From Oceanihabitans sp. 2_MG-2023 (GTDB lineage: Bacteria; Bacteroidota; Bacteroidia; Flavobacteriales; Flavobacteriaceae): a stretch of 64,000 nt of DNA. Below the pieces are notes generated by a model. That model was not told the DNA's origin, searched no databases, and saw only the letters and a list, made by a program, of their open reading frames with translations. Below are positions 44,153 through 53,662 of the stretch, piece after piece (the first letter of the stretch is position 1; the number at the start of each line of letters is the position of its first letter). The stretch covers positions 1 to 64,000 of the forward strand of contig NZ_JAUOQT010000008.1 of the NCBI RefSeq assembly GCF_030547245.1. The letters run 5' to 3'. Both the position numbers and the translations under genes were made by a program.

Positions 44153-46369
44153 TTATACTCTTTTAACCTTATCAATTCCATTAATTTTTTTAAGGTTATT
44201 CATAAGTTTTGTTAATAAGTTTTTGTTTTTTACTACTACATTGATTTTTCCAGAAAATATACCATCATCACTTTGAAAACTAATGCTTTTCATATTAACA
44301 TGCATGTTTGCCGATATTAATTTAGTAATATTATTTACTAAACCTAAATTATCGATACCAGAAAGTATAATTTGTGCAGAGAATTCTTGTTGACTAGAAT
44401 CTATCCATTTTGCAGATAAAATTCTATATGCATAATTAGATTGTAAACTAACTGCATTAGGGCAATTTTTTTTATGTACTTTAATACCTTCATTAACGGT
44501 TAAAAAACCAAAAACGGGATCTCCAGGAATTGGATTACAGCATACTGCCAATTTATAATCCAGTTTTTCTTCTTCTTTACCAAAAACGAGTAAGTCGTAT
44601 TTATTTGTTATTTCGTCTTTTTCAATTTCTTCTTTACTTAAATTGGCTTTTCTAGAAATTTTATTCTTTAAATAACTTACAAAAGCATTGCTTCTGGAGG
44701 AAGCATATTCTTTTAGCATGATATTATCTATAGCGCCAGAACCTACGCGATAAAATAAATCTAAACTTGTTTTAAGTTTAAAATAACTTACCATTTCGTT
44801 TATGGAATTTTCGTTTAAAGTTATTTTAAGTTGTTTTAATTTTCTTCTTAAAATTTCTTTACCTTCCTCTGCTACCAATTTTGTGCTTTCTTTTAAAGCA
44901 GTTTTAATTTTGCTTCTAGCTCTTGCTGTTGTTGCATAATCTAACCAGTTCGGATTAGGTTTTGCACTTTCTGAAGTTAATATATCTACTTGATCTCCAC
45001 TTTTTAGCTCATGACTTAAAGGCACTAATTTTCCATTTACTTTTGCGCCTCTTGTTTTCATGCCAACTTCGGTGTGAATACTAAAGGCAAAGTCTAAAGG
45101 AGTAGCACCTTTTGGTAAGGATTTTAAATCTCCTTGTGGTGTAAATACAAATATTTCTTTAGAATAAAGGTTGAGTTTAAATTGCTCTACAAAGTCTACG
45201 GCATTTGCTCCATGGTTTTCTAAAGCTTCCTGTAGTTTGTTAATCCAGGAGTCTAAACTATCTTCTTCTTTTTCACTTTTGTTTTTGTATTTATAATGTG
45301 CAGCATAGCCTTTTTCTGCTATTTCATTCATGCGCTCGCTACGTATTTGTACTTCTACCCAACGTCCTTTTGGTCCCATTACAGTAATGTGTAGAGCTTC
45401 GTAACCAGTAGATTTTGGAGAGGAAATCCAATCTCGAAGTCGTGTAGGATTTGGTCTAAAATGATCGGTTACTATAGAATAGATTTTCCAAGCAAGAAAT
45501 TTTTCGTTTGCTGCATCGCTTTTATAAATAATACGAACAGCAAATTTATCGTAAACTTCATCGAAAGAAACCCCTTGATTCACTATTTTTCTTCGAATAG
45601 AGAAAATAGATTTGGGCCTTCCTTTTATGTCATAATTAAGGTTTTCTTTATCTAATGAGTTTTTTATTACATCATTAAATTCTTGGATGTATAAATCTTG
45701 TTCCTCTTTGCTTTCTTTCATTTTAAGCAAAATATCATTATACACTTCTGGTTCGGTGTATTTTAATCCAAGATCTTCAAGTTCTGTTTTTATGTTATAC
45801 AGTCCAATTCGGTGTGCTAAAGGTGCATAAATATATAGTGTTTCGCTTGCTATTTTTACTTGTTTATCTGCTCGCATAGACTCCATAGTTTGCATATTAT
45901 GCAGCCTATCTGCTATTTTAATAATGATAACACGAACATCATCATTAAGTGTGAGTAGCATTTTTCGGAAGTTTTCTGCTTGCATAGATACATCCATATC
46001 TTTATTAAGCGAAGAAATTTTTGTGAGTCCATCTACAATTTTGGCAACCGTCTCTCCAAAGAGTTGTTCGATATCTTGAATAGAATAATCTTCATTGTCT
46101 TCCACAACATCATGAAGTAGTGCTGCAGCAATAGAAGTGCCATCTAAGCCAATTTCTTGTGCTACAATTTTTGCAACAGCTATAGGGTGAAAAATATAAG
46201 CTTCACCAGATTTTCTACGTTGTTCTTTATGTGCATCTACAGCAACTTCAAAAGCTTTTCGGATAAGTTTTTTGTCTTCGGTAGTAAGCGTTCTGTAGCT
46301 TACTTTAAGCAATTCTTTATATGCTTTGGTAATGGCTGCGTTTTCTTGTTCTATTTCTACATCTGTCAT
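44153..46369 (-). CDS. Bifunctional RelA/SpoT-type (p)ppGpp synthetase/hydrolase
   Basis: 738 residues. The hydrolase HD domain is intact (FHPIAVAKIVAQEIGLDG, ALLHDVVEDNEDY, KIADRLHNMQT, about 60-160). The synthetase domain has YDKFAVRIIYKS and GYEALHITVMGPKGRWVEVQ (about 275-345). A TGS domain follows (IFVFTPQGDLKSLPKGATPLD, about 405) and an ACT domain closes the protein (about 665-738). It therefore both makes and breaks (p)ppGpp in the cytosol. It starts a probable operon with fur (24 bp) and purA (10 bp). Confidence 0.94.
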   Translation of the reverse strand: MTDVEIEQENAAITKAYKELLKVSYRTLTTEDKKLIRKAFEVAVDAHKEQRRKSGEAYIFHPIAVAKIVAQEIGLDGTSIAAALLHDVVEDNEDYSIQDIEQLFGETVAKIVDGLTKISSLNKDMDVSMQAENFRKMLLTLNDDVRVIIIKIADRLHNMQTMESMRADKQVKIASETLYIYAPLAHRIGLYNIKTELEDLGLKYTEPEVYNDILLKMKESKEEQDLYIQEFNDVIKNSLDKENLNYDIKGRPKSIFSIRRKIVNQGVSFDEVYDKFAVRIIYKSDAANEKFLAWKIYSIVTDHFRPNPTRLRDWISSPKSTGYEALHITVMGPKGRWVEVQIRSERMNEIAEKGYAAHYKYKNKSEKEEDSLDSWINKLQEALENHGANAVDFVEQFKLNLYSKEIFVFTPQGDLKSLPKGATPLDFAFSIHTEVGMKTRGAKVNGKLVPLSHELKSGDQVDILTSESAKPNPNWLDYATTARARSKIKTALKESTKLVAEEGKEILRRKLKQLKITLNENSINEMVSYFKLKTSLDLFYRVGSGAIDNIMLKEYASSRSNAFVSYLKNKISRKANLSKEEIEKDEITNKYDLLVFGKEEEKLDYKLAVCCNPIPGDPVFGFLTVNEGIKVHKKNCPNAVSLQSNYAYRILSAKWIDSSQQEFSAQIILSGIDNLGLVNNITKLISANMHVNMKSISFQSDDGIFSGKINVVVKNKNLLTKLMNNLKKINGIDKVKRV

Positions 46370-46375
46370 AAGTAT

Positions 46376-46406
46376 TAAAAATAGTATAAAGAAAATTAAT
46401 GTACAA
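46376..46406 (-). promoter_or_regulatory. Possible promoter of relA-fur-purA with near-zero leader
   Basis: On the minus strand TTG (46406-46404), a 20-nt spacer and TATTTTTA (46383-46376) fit the consensus with one mismatch. The ATG at 46369 follows after 6 bases, so the transcript would be leaderless or nearly so. Confidence 0.4.
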
Positions 46407-46448
46407 CCCTTTTTTGTTTAAAGTTTGGGAAGATTTTTTTGAAAGAAA

Positions 46449-47681
46449 TTATTTCTTTAAATTCTGAATTCTCTCCAACAAAGTAGGATGCGAGTAATGC
46501 ATAAACACATACGCTTTATGAGGTGTTAAATTACTTAAACTGTTTTTAGATAATTTTTTTAGCGATGTAATTAAGGGTTCTGCTTTATAGGTGTTTTTAG
46601 CATAATCATCTGCTTGGTATTCAAACTTTCGGGAAAACCAATTCATTAATAAACCTGTTATTTCGGAAAGCGGACTATATAATATACCAAAAGCAATTAA
46701 ACCAATATGAAAACTAGGAGTTGCTACGCCTAAAGCTTGTGATAATATAGGTTTTGAAATAAATAAGGAAAGTATAAAAAGGGTGAACCCAGTTAATAAA
46801 ATCGATGCTGTTAAATTGAAGATGATGTGCTTTTTTTTGTAATGACCAATCTCGTGTGCCAGTACTGCTACTATTTCTTCTTCGTCTAGATCATTAATCA
46901 ATGTATCGTATAAGGTTACGCGTTTTTCGCTACCAAAACCTGAAAAATACGCATTTGCTTTTGTACTTCGTTTAGAGCCATCAATCACAAAAATTTTATC
47001 TAAAGTAAAACCAACGGTTCTTGCATAGGCAGAAATTTTATCACGAAGGCTTCCTGCTTCTAAAGGCGTTTGCTTGTTAAATAATGGGACAATAAGTTTG
47101 GCATAAAACATATTCATGAAAACCGTAAAAGCTGTAACTAAAGCCCAAGCGTATAACCAAAAGTGTTTTCCTGTGGTTTGGTAAAACCAAAGGATAGCAG
47201 CAAGAATAATACTACCAAGAAAAGCCATCATGAACCATCCTTTTATTTTATCTAGCCAAAAGGTTTTCTTAGATGTTTTATTAAATCCGAATTTTTCTTC
47301 AATTACAAAAGTCTTATAATAGGAAAATGGAGTTGTAAGTATATCACTTCCAATCATTATTATTGCGAAGAAAATTAATGCGATTAGAATTGGATTTTCA
47401 GAATAACTTCTAGCAAGGTTGTCGATAGCTTCAAAACCATCAAAAAATAAAAAGCTTAGTGTTAAAATAATAGAGAACGAAGAGGTTAAGATTCCGAATT
47501 TATAATTTGTCTGCTTGTAGTTTTGTGATTTTTTATACTGCGTTGCATCATAAACATCTTCAAGTTCTTGTGGAACAGTATCTTTAAAGCGTTTGGCGTT
47601 TAATGCGTCTAGAGTTTTATCAATAATAAAATCGATAATTAAAATTGCAATGATGATGTAGAATAGAGTAGTAGGTGTCAT
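46449..47681 (-). CDS. M48 family (Ste24/CAAX prenyl protease-like) metallopeptidase
   Basis: 410 residues from the ATG at 47681, which is 4 bp after the stop of the upstream gene; an ATG twelve codons earlier would overlap that gene by 32 bp and adds only a charged stretch. Several membrane spans occupy the first half. The zinc site is VLAHEIGHYKKKH (about 265-277) with the third ligand in KFEYQADDYA (about 345). The M48 N-terminal domain (KYKKTFVIEE-like, here SYYKTFVIEEKFGFNKTS) is present. Probable inner-membrane protease acting in protein quality control; substrates unknown. Confidence 0.9.
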   Translation of the reverse strand: MTPTTLFYIIIAILIIDFIIDKTLDALNAKRFKDTVPQELEDVYDATQYKKSQNYKQTNYKFGILTSSFSIILTLSFLFFDGFEAIDNLARSYSENPILIALIFFAIIMIGSDILTTPFSYYKTFVIEEKFGFNKTSKKTFWLDKIKGWFMMAFLGSIILAAILWFYQTTGKHFWLYAWALVTAFTVFMNMFYAKLIVPLFNKQTPLEAGSLRDKISAYARTVGFTLDKIFVIDGSKRSTKANAYFSGFGSEKRVTLYDTLINDLDEEEIVAVLAHEIGHYKKKHIIFNLTASILLTGFTLFILSLFISKPILSQALGVATPSFHIGLIAFGILYSPLSEITGLLMNWFSRKFEYQADDYAKNTYKAEPLITSLKKLSKNSLSNLTPHKAYVFMHYSHPTLLERIQNLKK

Positions 47682-47685
47682 GCTT

Positions 47686-48486
47686 TTACTTAAAATTTCT
47701 TTGTCTTTTTGCTTCAAAAACTAATATTCCTGCAGCAACAGAAACATTCATAGAATCTATTTCACCTTGCATTGGTATTTTAATATTTTGTTTAGATGCT
47801 TTTCGCCAAGATTCGCTTAAGCCATCTGCTTCAGTACCAACTACAATTGCAGATGCTTTGGTGTAATCTTGTTCGTGATAATTTACAGCTTCTTGTAAAA
47901 TTGCACTATAAATAGCAATGTTGTTATTGTTTAAAAAAGTAATAATTTCTTCTGTTGTTCCTGTGGCAATTTGGTTGGTGAAAATACAGCCAACGCTAGA
48001 TCGAATTATATTGGGATTATAAAGATCTGTCTTAGGGTTTGCTATAATTACAGCGTCTACATTTGCTGCATCTGCAGTACGTAAAATAGCACCAATATTT
48101 CCAGGTTTTTCAGGAGCTTCAGCAATTAAAAGTAAAGGGTTTGAAGTCTTAAATTTTAAGTTATTAATAGAGGATTCTTTTGCTTTTGCAATAGCAATAA
48201 TGCCTTCTGTAGTACTTCTGTATGCTAGTTTTTGATATACTTCTTTAGAAACTTCTATGCAGTTAACATCTGTTACGTTTAGCTCGTTCAGGTTCTCTTC
48301 AGAAAATAACGCGGGGTAAAAAACAATCGTTTCCAATGTATAGTTTCCTTTTAAGGCTAAAGAAACTTCCCGTTCTCCTTCAATTAAAAACAATCCAGAT
48401 TGTTTTCTGTTTTTAGATTTATCTTTTAAAAGCACAAGTTCTTTTATGTAAGCGTTTTGCGTGCTAGTTATTTGTTTAAAAGCCAT
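47686..48486 (-). CDS. SpoU/TrmH family RNA 2'-O-methyltransferase
   Basis: 266 residues. An N-terminal RNA-binding substrate domain (about 1-95) starts ITSTQNAYIKELVLLKDKS. The SPOUT domain shows motif 1 EKPGNIGAILRTADAA (about 127-142), motif 2 IVVGTEADGLSESW (about 212-225) and motif 3 IPMQGEIDSMNVSVAAGI (about 233-250). It methylates a ribose in rRNA or tRNA; which one cannot be told. An M48 protease gene follows after 4 bp. A TAACTTTG -7 element is at 48509-48516. Confidence 0.92.
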   Translation of the reverse strand: MAFKQITSTQNAYIKELVLLKDKSKNRKQSGLFLIEGEREVSLALKGNYTLETIVFYPALFSEENLNELNVTDVNCIEVSKEVYQKLAYRSTTEGIIAIAKAKESSINNLKFKTSNPLLLIAEAPEKPGNIGAILRTADAANVDAVIIANPKTDLYNPNIIRSSVGCIFTNQIATGTTEEIITFLNNNNIAIYSAILQEAVNYHEQDYTKASAIVVGTEADGLSESWRKASKQNIKIPMQGEIDSMNVSVAAGILVFEAKRQRNFK

Positions 48487-48535
48487 AAATTTACTTATCT
48501 TGTATGCACAAAGTTACACTATTATGAAGAAACAA
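48472..48535. promoter_or_regulatory. Overlapping divergent promoters
   Basis: Minus strand, for the methyltransferase: TTG (48535-48533), 16-nt spacer, TAACTTTG (48516-48509). Plus strand, for the 1254-residue gene: TTG (48472-48474), 21-nt spacer, TATCTTG (48496-48502), one base short of consensus. The two genes start only 37 bp apart, so their RNA polymerase sites overlap. Confidence 0.4.
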
Positions 48536-51500
48536 CTACTCTTATTATACGTTACCATTTTATTTAGCGTAAATCATTATTCGCAAATATCCTTTATTTC
48601 TCAAGAGGTAGAATGTGCTACAAATTGTTCTGAATTAACTATAGATTACTATAATGCTTTAGCAACAGAAAATTATACGGTTCAGAGTATAGCTTATAAT
48701 CCACCATCTGATTTTTTTGGATTAGCTAATAATATTAATAATACAGATGACTCTTGGAGTAATACTATTAATTTACCTTTTGATTTTGATTTTTTTGGCG
48801 ACACTTATTCTCAACTGTTAGTTAGTGGAAATGGCGCTATATCTTTTGAAATGGAAAATGAATCCGATTATCATGCATGGAATTTTTCAGAAACCTTACC
48901 AAATAATACTAATGATGCATTTAGCCAAGCAAATATTTTTACTCCAATGCAAGATATGGATCCGGCAAATCAAAATAATAGTGAAATTAATTGGGGAGTA
49001 ATTGGTGTAGCTCCAAATAGAGCAGTGGTTATAAGTTACTATAATATGCCTATGTTTAGTTGTAATGATTTAACGACAACACAAATGGTAGTCTTATATG
49101 AATCGACAGGTATTATTGAAATGTTTATTGAAAACAAACCAATATGTACCAATTGGAATGGTGGAGTTGCTGTTTTAGGGATTCAAAACCTAGAAGGAAC
49201 TCAGGCTATTGTACCTCCAGGAAGAAATACAGGTGCTTGGGAAACTGTAAATGAAGCTTGGCGTTTTAATCCTAGTGGAACAACTTTTGAAAATGAATAT
49301 GCTTGGTATGATGCTAGTGGGACTTTAATTAGTAATACCATAAGTATTAATGTTTGTCCTACTGCAGAAGAGGTTTATACCGCAGAAGTAAGTTATTATA
49401 ATCCCAGCACAGCTTCTTATGAAACCGTAACTGAAGATATCACTATATACGCTATTTATCAAGGTGAAGATCCTAGTAATATGGAAGTTTGTGCTACACC
49501 AGACGAAACGGTATTCTTTGATTTAACACTTCAAACAGATTTAATTACTGGAGGAAATACGTGTAGTCTGTTAAGCTATTATCTTAGTTTAGAAGATGCA
49601 GAAAATGCAACAAATGCTATTGCAAATGAAGAAACTTATACTAATATAGCTAATCCAGAAACGATATATATTCGTGTAGAAGATAGCAATACAGGAAGTT
49701 ATGAAACCAAGATGTTTGATTTAATAGTTAAAGATTCACCATTAGCAATTTATGTAGATGTTATTGTTTGTGGACAAGATGGATACGCAACTTTTAATTT
49801 ACCAGATTTTAATAATGAACTAACCCAAGGAAATACCAATTATTTAGTTTCCTATTATGAAACAGTTATAGACGCAGAGAATGCAGAAAACATGTTATCT
49901 GATATCTATGTGAATACAATAGCAAATAATCAAGAAATATTTGCTCGAGTAGAAGATGCTATAAATGGATGTTACAGTATTTCATCTTGTTTTTTAAATG
50001 TAGATAATGGTGTTGATTTAACTAATGTGGCAGACTTAGTTCAATGTGGTACTAATGCAACAGCGTCTTTTGATTTAGTTTCACATGTATACCAAAATAT
50101 TAATACGAGTGTACAGCCAGAAGTGATTTTCTTTACATCTCAAGAAGATGCAGTGAATGAAAATAATCCTATTTTTCCAGCAGATAATTATACCAATATA
50201 AGTAATCCACAAACTATTTTTGTTCGAGCACAAGATGTAAATTCAGGTTGCTTAAGTTATGGTAGTTTTCTAATTCAAGTAGAAGATGGTGCTACATTTA
50301 GTACTCCAACTCCATTAACAGTATGTGATTTTGATGGTGCAGAAGATGGTTTTTATGTGTTTCGTTTAAATGAAAAAGATGCAGAGATTTTAGAAGGGTT
50401 AGATCCTAATTCTTATTTAATAACATACCACGAAATAGAAGCAGATGCAGCAACAGGAATTAATGCATTAAATAGCACCGAATATTATAATACAACACCA
50501 AACGCACAAACAGTATTTGTACGAGTAGAAAACTTAAATTTGGGATGTGTTTCTTATACTACTTTAGATCTGGTAGTAGAGATATGTCAAGTTTCTTGCG
50601 AAGAAAATGTAACCTTTTGTTATACTAATGATGTTGTGACCTATACTTATAGTAACGATAATGGTGTGCCTTTAACCGTAATATTTAATGCAGGACAAGT
50701 TGAAGTTAATTATGACGAATTAGTTGTTTTAGATTCGGATGGAGTTACTAATTTAAATGAAGCAAACCCTTATGGAAACAATGGGGATTTAACAGGGTTA
50801 ACATTTACATCTTCTGGAGATTCTTTAACTATAATTATTCAATCTGATGGTTCCATTAGTTGTGAAACGAATAATTTCACCGAAATAGATTTTTATGTTT
50901 TCTGTTATGTAGAATCGGGATCTATAGAAGTAAATGCATTTATTGATGAAAATAGCGATTCCATATTTGATGCTTCCGAAGTAAATTTCAGTAATGGCGT
51001 ATTTACATACGAAGTAAACAACGATGGTGTTATAAATTATGTGAACTCTTCTTCGGGAAGTTTTGTAATTCCAAACTCTCAAGAAGGAGATACTTATGAT
51101 ATTGGTTTTACAATGTTTGAAGAATATAACAGTTGTTTATCCCAAACCTTCACATTAGTGGAAGATGTTGTTATTATGGATAACGAAATTTCCGAAGTAA
51201 ATTTTCCACTAACTTTAATTTCAAACTGTAGTGATGTTGCAGTGTATTTAAGCGCTAATACAGCGCCAAGACCAGGGGTTATTTATAATAATATTTTAGT
51301 AATAGAAAATTTAGGAAGCGTGCCAGTTTCTGGTTCGGTTGAATTTACTCATGATGCATTAGTAACTCTTGATGCTGTTTATAATTTAAACGCAGGCAAT
51401 AGTATTACCAATACTGCAACTGGTTTTATATTAAATTTTAATAATTTACTTCCTGGAAATCAAGAACAGGTTTATATAGCACTTAATGTTCCTACAAATT

Positions 51501-52288
51501 TAAATATTGGAGATGTTATTACAAACACTGTAGTTTACAGCGAAACCGATTTAAATTTAGATAATAATACATCTTCTATAACACAGGATGTTGTGAACTC
51601 CTACGATCCTAATAATAAACTGGAATCGCATGGACCAGAAATCAAGCTAGATGATTTCACAGATCAAGACTATTTATACTACACCATTAATTTTCAAAAT
51701 TTAGGAACAGCTGAAGCTTTAGATATTAGGGTAGAAGATGTTTTAGATGCACAATTAGATGCAAGTACCTTTAAGATGCTTAGCGCTAGTCATGATTATA
51801 TGGTAACAAGAGTAGCTAATAACTTAACTTGGCAATTTGAAGACATTAATTTGCCAAGTGAAAGTATGGATGAGCCAAACAGTCATGGTTTTGTGTATTT
51901 TAAAGTGAAGCCTTTAGCAGGTTATCAAGAAGGAGATATTATACCAAATGTTGCAGATATTTATTTCGATTTTAATCCTGCAATTACAACAAATGTTTTT
52001 GAGAGCGAATTTGTTACAACACTTTCTGTAGATGCACTTACTGCAGTAAGTTATACCATGTATCCTAATCCAGCCAATAGTAATGTTCATGTTGTGTTTA
52101 ACAACGCTGTAGCGGAAGATATTTTAATTAGCATTTATAATTTACAAGGTAAATTAGTAAGTAAGACAAGTGCAGCTTCTAGTGACAATAAGATTCGTTT
52201 TAATGTGTCTAATCTTTCACAAGGAATGTATTTTATAGAATTTAAAGGGGAGAGCTTCAAAATGGTAGAAAAATTAATGATAGAGTAA
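48524..52288 (+). CDS. Large T9SS type A surface protein with two-cysteine repeats
   Basis: 1254 residues from the ATG at 48524, which opens a signal peptide (MKKQLLLLYVTILFSVNHYS); upstream in-frame starts lie inside the divergent gene. Residues about 25-290 are a beta-rich secreted head (PFDFDFFGDTYSQLLVSGNG, RAVVISYYNMPMF). Four two-cysteine repeats begin near 322, 415, 506 and 600. A region at about 680-900 has EF-like Asp/Asn-rich strands (FIDENSDSIFDASEV), then a conserved adhesin-type domain at about 1030-1160 (SYDPNNKLESHGP, YYTINFQNLGTAEA, DIYFDFNPAI; DUF7619-like). The last ~80 residues are a type A sorting domain (YTMYPNPANSNVHV, IYNLQGKLVSK). Probable surface adhesin. Confidence 0.88.
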   Translation: MKKQLLLLYVTILFSVNHYSQISFISQEVECATNCSELTIDYYNALATENYTVQSIAYNPPSDFFGLANNINNTDDSWSNTINLPFDFDFFGDTYSQLLVSGNGAISFEMENESDYHAWNFSETLPNNTNDAFSQANIFTPMQDMDPANQNNSEINWGVIGVAPNRAVVISYYNMPMFSCNDLTTTQMVVLYESTGIIEMFIENKPICTNWNGGVAVLGIQNLEGTQAIVPPGRNTGAWETVNEAWRFNPSGTTFENEYAWYDASGTLISNTISINVCPTAEEVYTAEVSYYNPSTASYETVTEDITIYAIYQGEDPSNMEVCATPDETVFFDLTLQTDLITGGNTCSLLSYYLSLEDAENATNAIANEETYTNIANPETIYIRVEDSNTGSYETKMFDLIVKDSPLAIYVDVIVCGQDGYATFNLPDFNNELTQGNTNYLVSYYETVIDAENAENMLSDIYVNTIANNQEIFARVEDAINGCYSISSCFLNVDNGVDLTNVADLVQCGTNATASFDLVSHVYQNINTSVQPEVIFFTSQEDAVNENNPIFPADNYTNISNPQTIFVRAQDVNSGCLSYGSFLIQVEDGATFSTPTPLTVCDFDGAEDGFYVFRLNEKDAEILEGLDPNSYLITYHEIEADAATGINALNSTEYYNTTPNAQTVFVRVENLNLGCVSYTTLDLVVEICQVSCEENVTFCYTNDVVTYTYSNDNGVPLTVIFNAGQVEVNYDELVVLDSDGVTNLNEANPYGNNGDLTGLTFTSSGDSLTIIIQSDGSISCETNNFTEIDFYVFCYVESGSIEVNAFIDENSDSIFDASEVNFSNGVFTYEVNNDGVINYVNSSSGSFVIPNSQEGDTYDIGFTMFEEYNSCLSQTFTLVEDVVIMDNEISEVNFPLTLISNCSDVAVYLSANTAPRPGVIYNNILVIENLGSVPVSGSVEFTHDALVTLDAVYNLNAGNSITNTATGFILNFNNLLPGNQEQVYIALNVPTNLNIGDVITNTVVYSETDLNLDNNTSSITQDVVNSYDPNNKLESHGPEIKLDDFTDQDYLYYTINFQNLGTAEALDIRVEDVLDAQLDASTFKMLSASHDYMVTRVANNLTWQFEDINLPSESMDEPNSHGFVYFKVKPLAGYQEGDIIPNVADIYFDFNPAITTNVFESEFVTTLSVDALTAVSYTMYPNPANSNVHVVFNNAVAEDILISIYNLQGKLVSKTSAASSDNKIRFNVSNLSQGMYFIEFKGESFKMVEKLMIE

Positions 52289-52312
52289 ATAGATACGTTA
52301 AATTTAAGTTAT

Positions 52313-52342
52313 AAAAGCTTCCGTTCTACGGAAGCTTTTTTT
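52313..52342 (+). terminator. Intrinsic terminator after 1254-residue gene
   Basis: AAAAGCTTCCG (52313-52323), loop TTCTA, CGGAAGCTTTT (52329-52339), then T residues. Confidence 0.88.
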
Positions 52343-52396
52343 GTAATGTTTATTTTTACTTTTCGACTAAAAAAAATAACCAAAAAAAACATATTG

Positions 52397-53197
52397 ATGA
52401 AAAATTACATTTTTGCTATTGCCTTATTAATTAGCTTCTCGGCATGTAAGCAAAACACAAAAACAGAAGAAATTACAAAAACAGTAGAAGAAGTAGTAGA
52501 AACACCAGCTGTTACTTATCCCGATAATCTAATTAAAGTACTGGATGCACATGGCGGAATAGAGAAATGGAAATCTATGAAATCCTTAGTTTTTACTATG
52601 GAAAAGCCAGATGGAAAAGAAGTGATAACTACCAACTTAATTTCAAGAGAAGGATTAGTAGATAATCCAAAAGAAAGTATAGGTTTTGATGGTGAAAAAG
52701 CATGGTTTTTAAATAAAACAAAAGGGGATTATAACGGGAAAATGGCGAAGTTTAAATATAACTTAATGTTCTATTTCTATGCGATGCCTTTTATTCTTTC
52801 TGACGACGGAATTAATTATGCGGATGCAGAACCTTTAGTTTTTGAAGGTGTTACTTACCCAGGAATACAAGTAACATATAATGCTGGAGTAGGGGAAACA
52901 CCAGAAGATCGTTACGTTTTATATTATAATCCAACTACATATCAAATGGAGTGGTTAGGGTATACTGTTAGTTTTGTCCCAGGAATTGATAAAAAAGAAT
53001 TACATTTTAGAAGGTACAACAATTGGCAAGAAATAAACGGTTTACTATTACCAAAAACAATTGTAGGTTATGGTTTTAAAGACGATAAGCCAACAGATGC
53101 TAAAAAGAGTACAGCATTTATAGATGTTCAGCTTAGTGATGAAGCTAAAGGTTCTAGTACATTTGCAAAACCTGAAAAAGGAGAATTTGTAGAATAA
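52397..53197 (+). CDS. DUF6503-like lipoprotein
   Basis: 266 residues from the ATG at 52397; an ATG 17 codons upstream lies in the terminator region and would spoil the signal peptide. The lipobox is ISFSAC, so the mature protein is a lipoprotein. After a Thr/Glu-rich linker, residues about 45-260 resemble the DUF6503 family (DAHGGIEKWKSMKSLVFTM, RYVLYYNPTTYQMEWLGY, INGLLLPKTIVGYG). The fold recalls LolA/LolB-type lipid-binding barrels, but that is inference. Function is unknown. It ends in a terminator shared with a convergent gene. Confidence 0.78.
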   Translation: MKNYIFAIALLISFSACKQNTKTEEITKTVEEVVETPAVTYPDNLIKVLDAHGGIEKWKSMKSLVFTMEKPDGKEVITTNLISREGLVDNPKESIGFDGEKAWFLNKTKGDYNGKMAKFKYNLMFYFYAMPFILSDDGINYADAEPLVFEGVTYPGIQVTYNAGVGETPEDRYVLYYNPTTYQMEWLGYTVSFVPGIDKKELHFRRYNNWQEINGLLLPKTIVGYGFKDDKPTDAKKSTAFIDVQLSDEAKGSSTFAKPEKGEFVE

Positions 53198-53212
53198 CAT
53201 GTTTATTAACAA

Positions 53213-53256
53213 TAAAAAAGCGAGTAATAATTAAATTATTGCTCGCTTTTTTTATA
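53213..53256. terminator. Bidirectional terminator
   Basis: AAAAAAGCGAG and CTCGCTTTTTTT pair, with AATAATT/AATTATT continuing most of the stem. It serves the DUF6503-like gene and the convergent 110-residue gene. Confidence 0.88.
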
Positions 53257-53286
53257 TTGTAAATTGTTGCTAGTAAGCGACTGGTT

Positions 53287-53619
53287 TTAATTTGGATTAG
53301 GATCAATAGGTCTATCTAATCCAGGAATTTCTAACATTACTTTTTGTAACTCGTATTTTAAAAAGTATTTAGAAAAATCTTGATATGCTGTATTTCTATT
53401 AAAATTTTGAGGAATAAATACCAAGTTACGATTTGTAATCGTTTCAAAATTTTTAAAAGGTGCTGTTGTTTTTAAATTTTCTTCTAAAGTGTATATGTTC
53501 TCAAAAGTATAGCTGTCAAAAAAAGAGTAGTTTTCTTTTTTTATTTTCTTTAACTCTAGTGTTTGTGCAAAAGAAATAACGCTAAGTAAAAGTGTCAAGC
53601 AGGTTAGTTTTATTTTCAT
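53287..53619 (-). CDS. Small exported protein, unknown
   Basis: 110 residues with a signal peptide (MKIKLTCLTLLLSVISFAQ). The mature part of ~91 residues has no cysteine, no repeat and no domain I recognise; it is rich in Phe, Asn and Lys (YSFFDSYTFENIYTLEE, NRNLVFIPQNFNR) and ends in GLDRPIDPNPN. No T9SS sorting domain is present, so it is probably periplasmic. It lies between two terminators or gene ends, 43 bp downstream of the DUF3810 gene and possibly co-transcribed with it. Confidence 0.65.
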   Translation of the reverse strand: MKIKLTCLTLLLSVISFAQTLELKKIKKENYSFFDSYTFENIYTLEENLKTTAPFKNFETITNRNLVFIPQNFNRNTAYQDFSKYFLKYELQKVMLEIPGLDRPIDPNPN

Positions 53620-53662
53620 AATTAATGAATTACACCTACTAATTTATGAAAATTATATCGAA

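Noticed and set aside
47682-47717. Longer M48 protease start overlapping the methyltransferase gene by 32 bp
   Set aside because: The ATG at 47681 is 4 bp past the upstream stop and leads straight into the first membrane span, as usual for the family.
48461-48523. Upstream start for the 1254-residue surface protein
   Set aside because: It would put 21 residues before the signal peptide and overlap the divergent methyltransferase gene; the ATG at 48524 begins a normal signal peptide.
52346-52396. Upstream start for the DUF6503-like lipoprotein
   Set aside because: It lies just after the terminator and adds 17 residues in front of a complete lipoprotein signal peptide.
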